From positions 1-64,000 of the forward strand of contig NZ_CAJZCD010000003.1 in assembly GCF_914768045.1 (NCBI RefSeq): 64,000 bases of DNA, written 5' to 3'. Numbering within the stretch: the first letter of the stretch is position 1; the number at the start of each line of letters is the position of its first letter. Positions 63,577 through 64,000 of this stretch are shown piece after piece. Position numbers and translations under genes: made by a program. Origin of the DNA: Snodgrassella communis (GTDB taxonomy: Bacteria; Pseudomonadota; Gammaproteobacteria; Burkholderiales; Neisseriaceae). The notes below the pieces were generated by a model. It was not told where the DNA came from. It searched no databases and worked only from the letters and a program-made list of their open reading frames with translations.

Positions 63577-64000
63577 TGATAATCGACTACCTTACCCATA
63601 CGGCAACAAGGTTACAGTCAGAGTTGGCGGCAAAGAGCATCAGGACTGGTTAAGCTATGATATTGACAGTGATTTTCTGATACCGGCAGATGCATTCAAC
63701 TTTGAAACCAATCTTGCCAAAAATCAGCCCAAACTGGCTGACTACAGTTCATTGCAATGCGAAGTGCTGATTAATGACCAGTTAGTGATGACAGGCATCA
63801 TCGGCCGGCAGCGTGAATCAGTGTACAAAGGAGACCGCAGCATCAATTTTGCCGGCCGTGATTTGGCTGGCCTGCTGGTTGATTGCAGCGTAGCGCAGAT
63901 TAACTATCAGGGTATGACCATACTGGCTGCGGCCAAAAAAATTGCTGCACCATGGCCAGCCATTAAAAACGTCGTATTAAAGGCCGAAAAGAACCCAGTT
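63566..64000 (+). CDS. Baseplate hub protein P (Mu gpP), truncated by window edge
   Basis: 145 codons are visible from ATG 63566 with no stop. VTVRVGGKEHQDWLSYDIDS and LPLADAFNFET-like spacing, then INFAGRDLAGLLVDCS, match the Mu gp44/gpP hub (gp27-like) that closes the tail tube. The rest lies beyond base 64000. Confidence 0.87.
   Translation, partial: MSNNDNRLPYPYGNKVTVRVGGKEHQDWLSYDIDSDFLIPADAFNFETNLAKNQPKLADYSSLQCEVLINDQLVMTGIIGRQRESVYKGDRSINFAGRDLAGLLVDCSVAQINYQGMTILAAAKKIAAPWPAIKNVVLKAEKNPV

Larger units (their letters stand above)
35959..64000 (+). mobile_element. Mu-like transposable prophage, left part (continues past window)
   Basis: Gene order repressor, ner, transposase A, B, small early genes, gam, gemA, mor, lysis, gp27-gp30, G, I, T, gp35-gp38, L, M, gp41/42, tape measure, N, P is that of phage Mu. 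The left boundary is uncertain: TGTATTG at 35959, like the Mu left end, is my best candidate, with TAACC just outside as possible target duplication. Structural, packaging and transposition genes are uninterrupted, so the element may still be active. The right end is outside the window. Confidence 0.9.

Noticed and set aside
1-64000. Neisseria DNA uptake sequence, tRNA and rRNA genes
   Set aside because: Scanning by eye I saw no GCCGTCTGAA copy and no tRNA cloverleaf or rRNA segment; a motif search and tRNA scan would settle it.

Overview
The window looks like part of a chromosome from a Neisseriaceae-type betaproteobacterium. A bee-gut Snodgrassella-like organism is my best guess, but this is inference. 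The clues are a Neisseria-style SMC N-terminus, neisserial type IV pilins, a FetBCDE-like iron transporter, a NalP-like lipoprotein autotransporter protease, moderate GC and AT-rich spacers. I saw no copy of the Neisseria DNA uptake sequence GCCGTCTGAA, no tRNA or rRNA and no CRISPR array.

Left part (1-13973), host genes: an unrecognised glutamine-rich protein running in from the left edge; a broken small membrane gene; a copper module (CopA ATPase, CopZ chaperone, CueR regulator, with a 19-bp-spacer MerR-type promoter); smc; waaA; and a pilin locus. The pilin locus has two type IV pilin genes, both preceded by sigma-54 -24/-12 elements, flanking a membrane alkaline-phosphatase-superfamily transferase. 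A secreted protein with M14-peptidase-like HxxE...H spacing follows.

Iron island (14000-22800): a Fur-box-controlled, one-direction gene set for using foreign catecholate siderophores. It holds an outer-membrane receptor, a periplasmic esterase, a ferric-siderophore reductase, a binding lipoprotein, two permeases, an ATPase and a small membrane protein. No siderophore biosynthesis genes are seen.

Middle (23083-35930): intact hrpA, then a two-gene cassette (PP-loop/PAPS-reductase-like protein plus a small partner), a candidate small RNA, and a decayed, internally deleted second copy of the hrpA 3' end. The cassette therefore lies between a live and a dead hrpA end. Next come a subtilisin-type lipoprotein autotransporter with 32 exact-length PIDPP(K/E) repeats and a SulP anion transporter with a structured leader.

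Right part (about 35960-64000, continuing off the right edge): a Mu-like transposing prophage in canonical order. It has an S24-type repressor and Ner around an operator with four GTTGCAAATA boxes, MuA and MuB transposition proteins, a block of small early genes, Gam, GemA and Mor. These are followed by a lysis cassette (amidase, small membrane proteins, nested Rz/Rz1), DNA packaging and head genes (gp27-gp30, G, I, T), then tail genes: sheath, tube, a -1 frameshifted chaperone pair, tape measure, N, and a truncated P at the edge. The phage looks intact as far as it can be seen; the right end lies outside the window.
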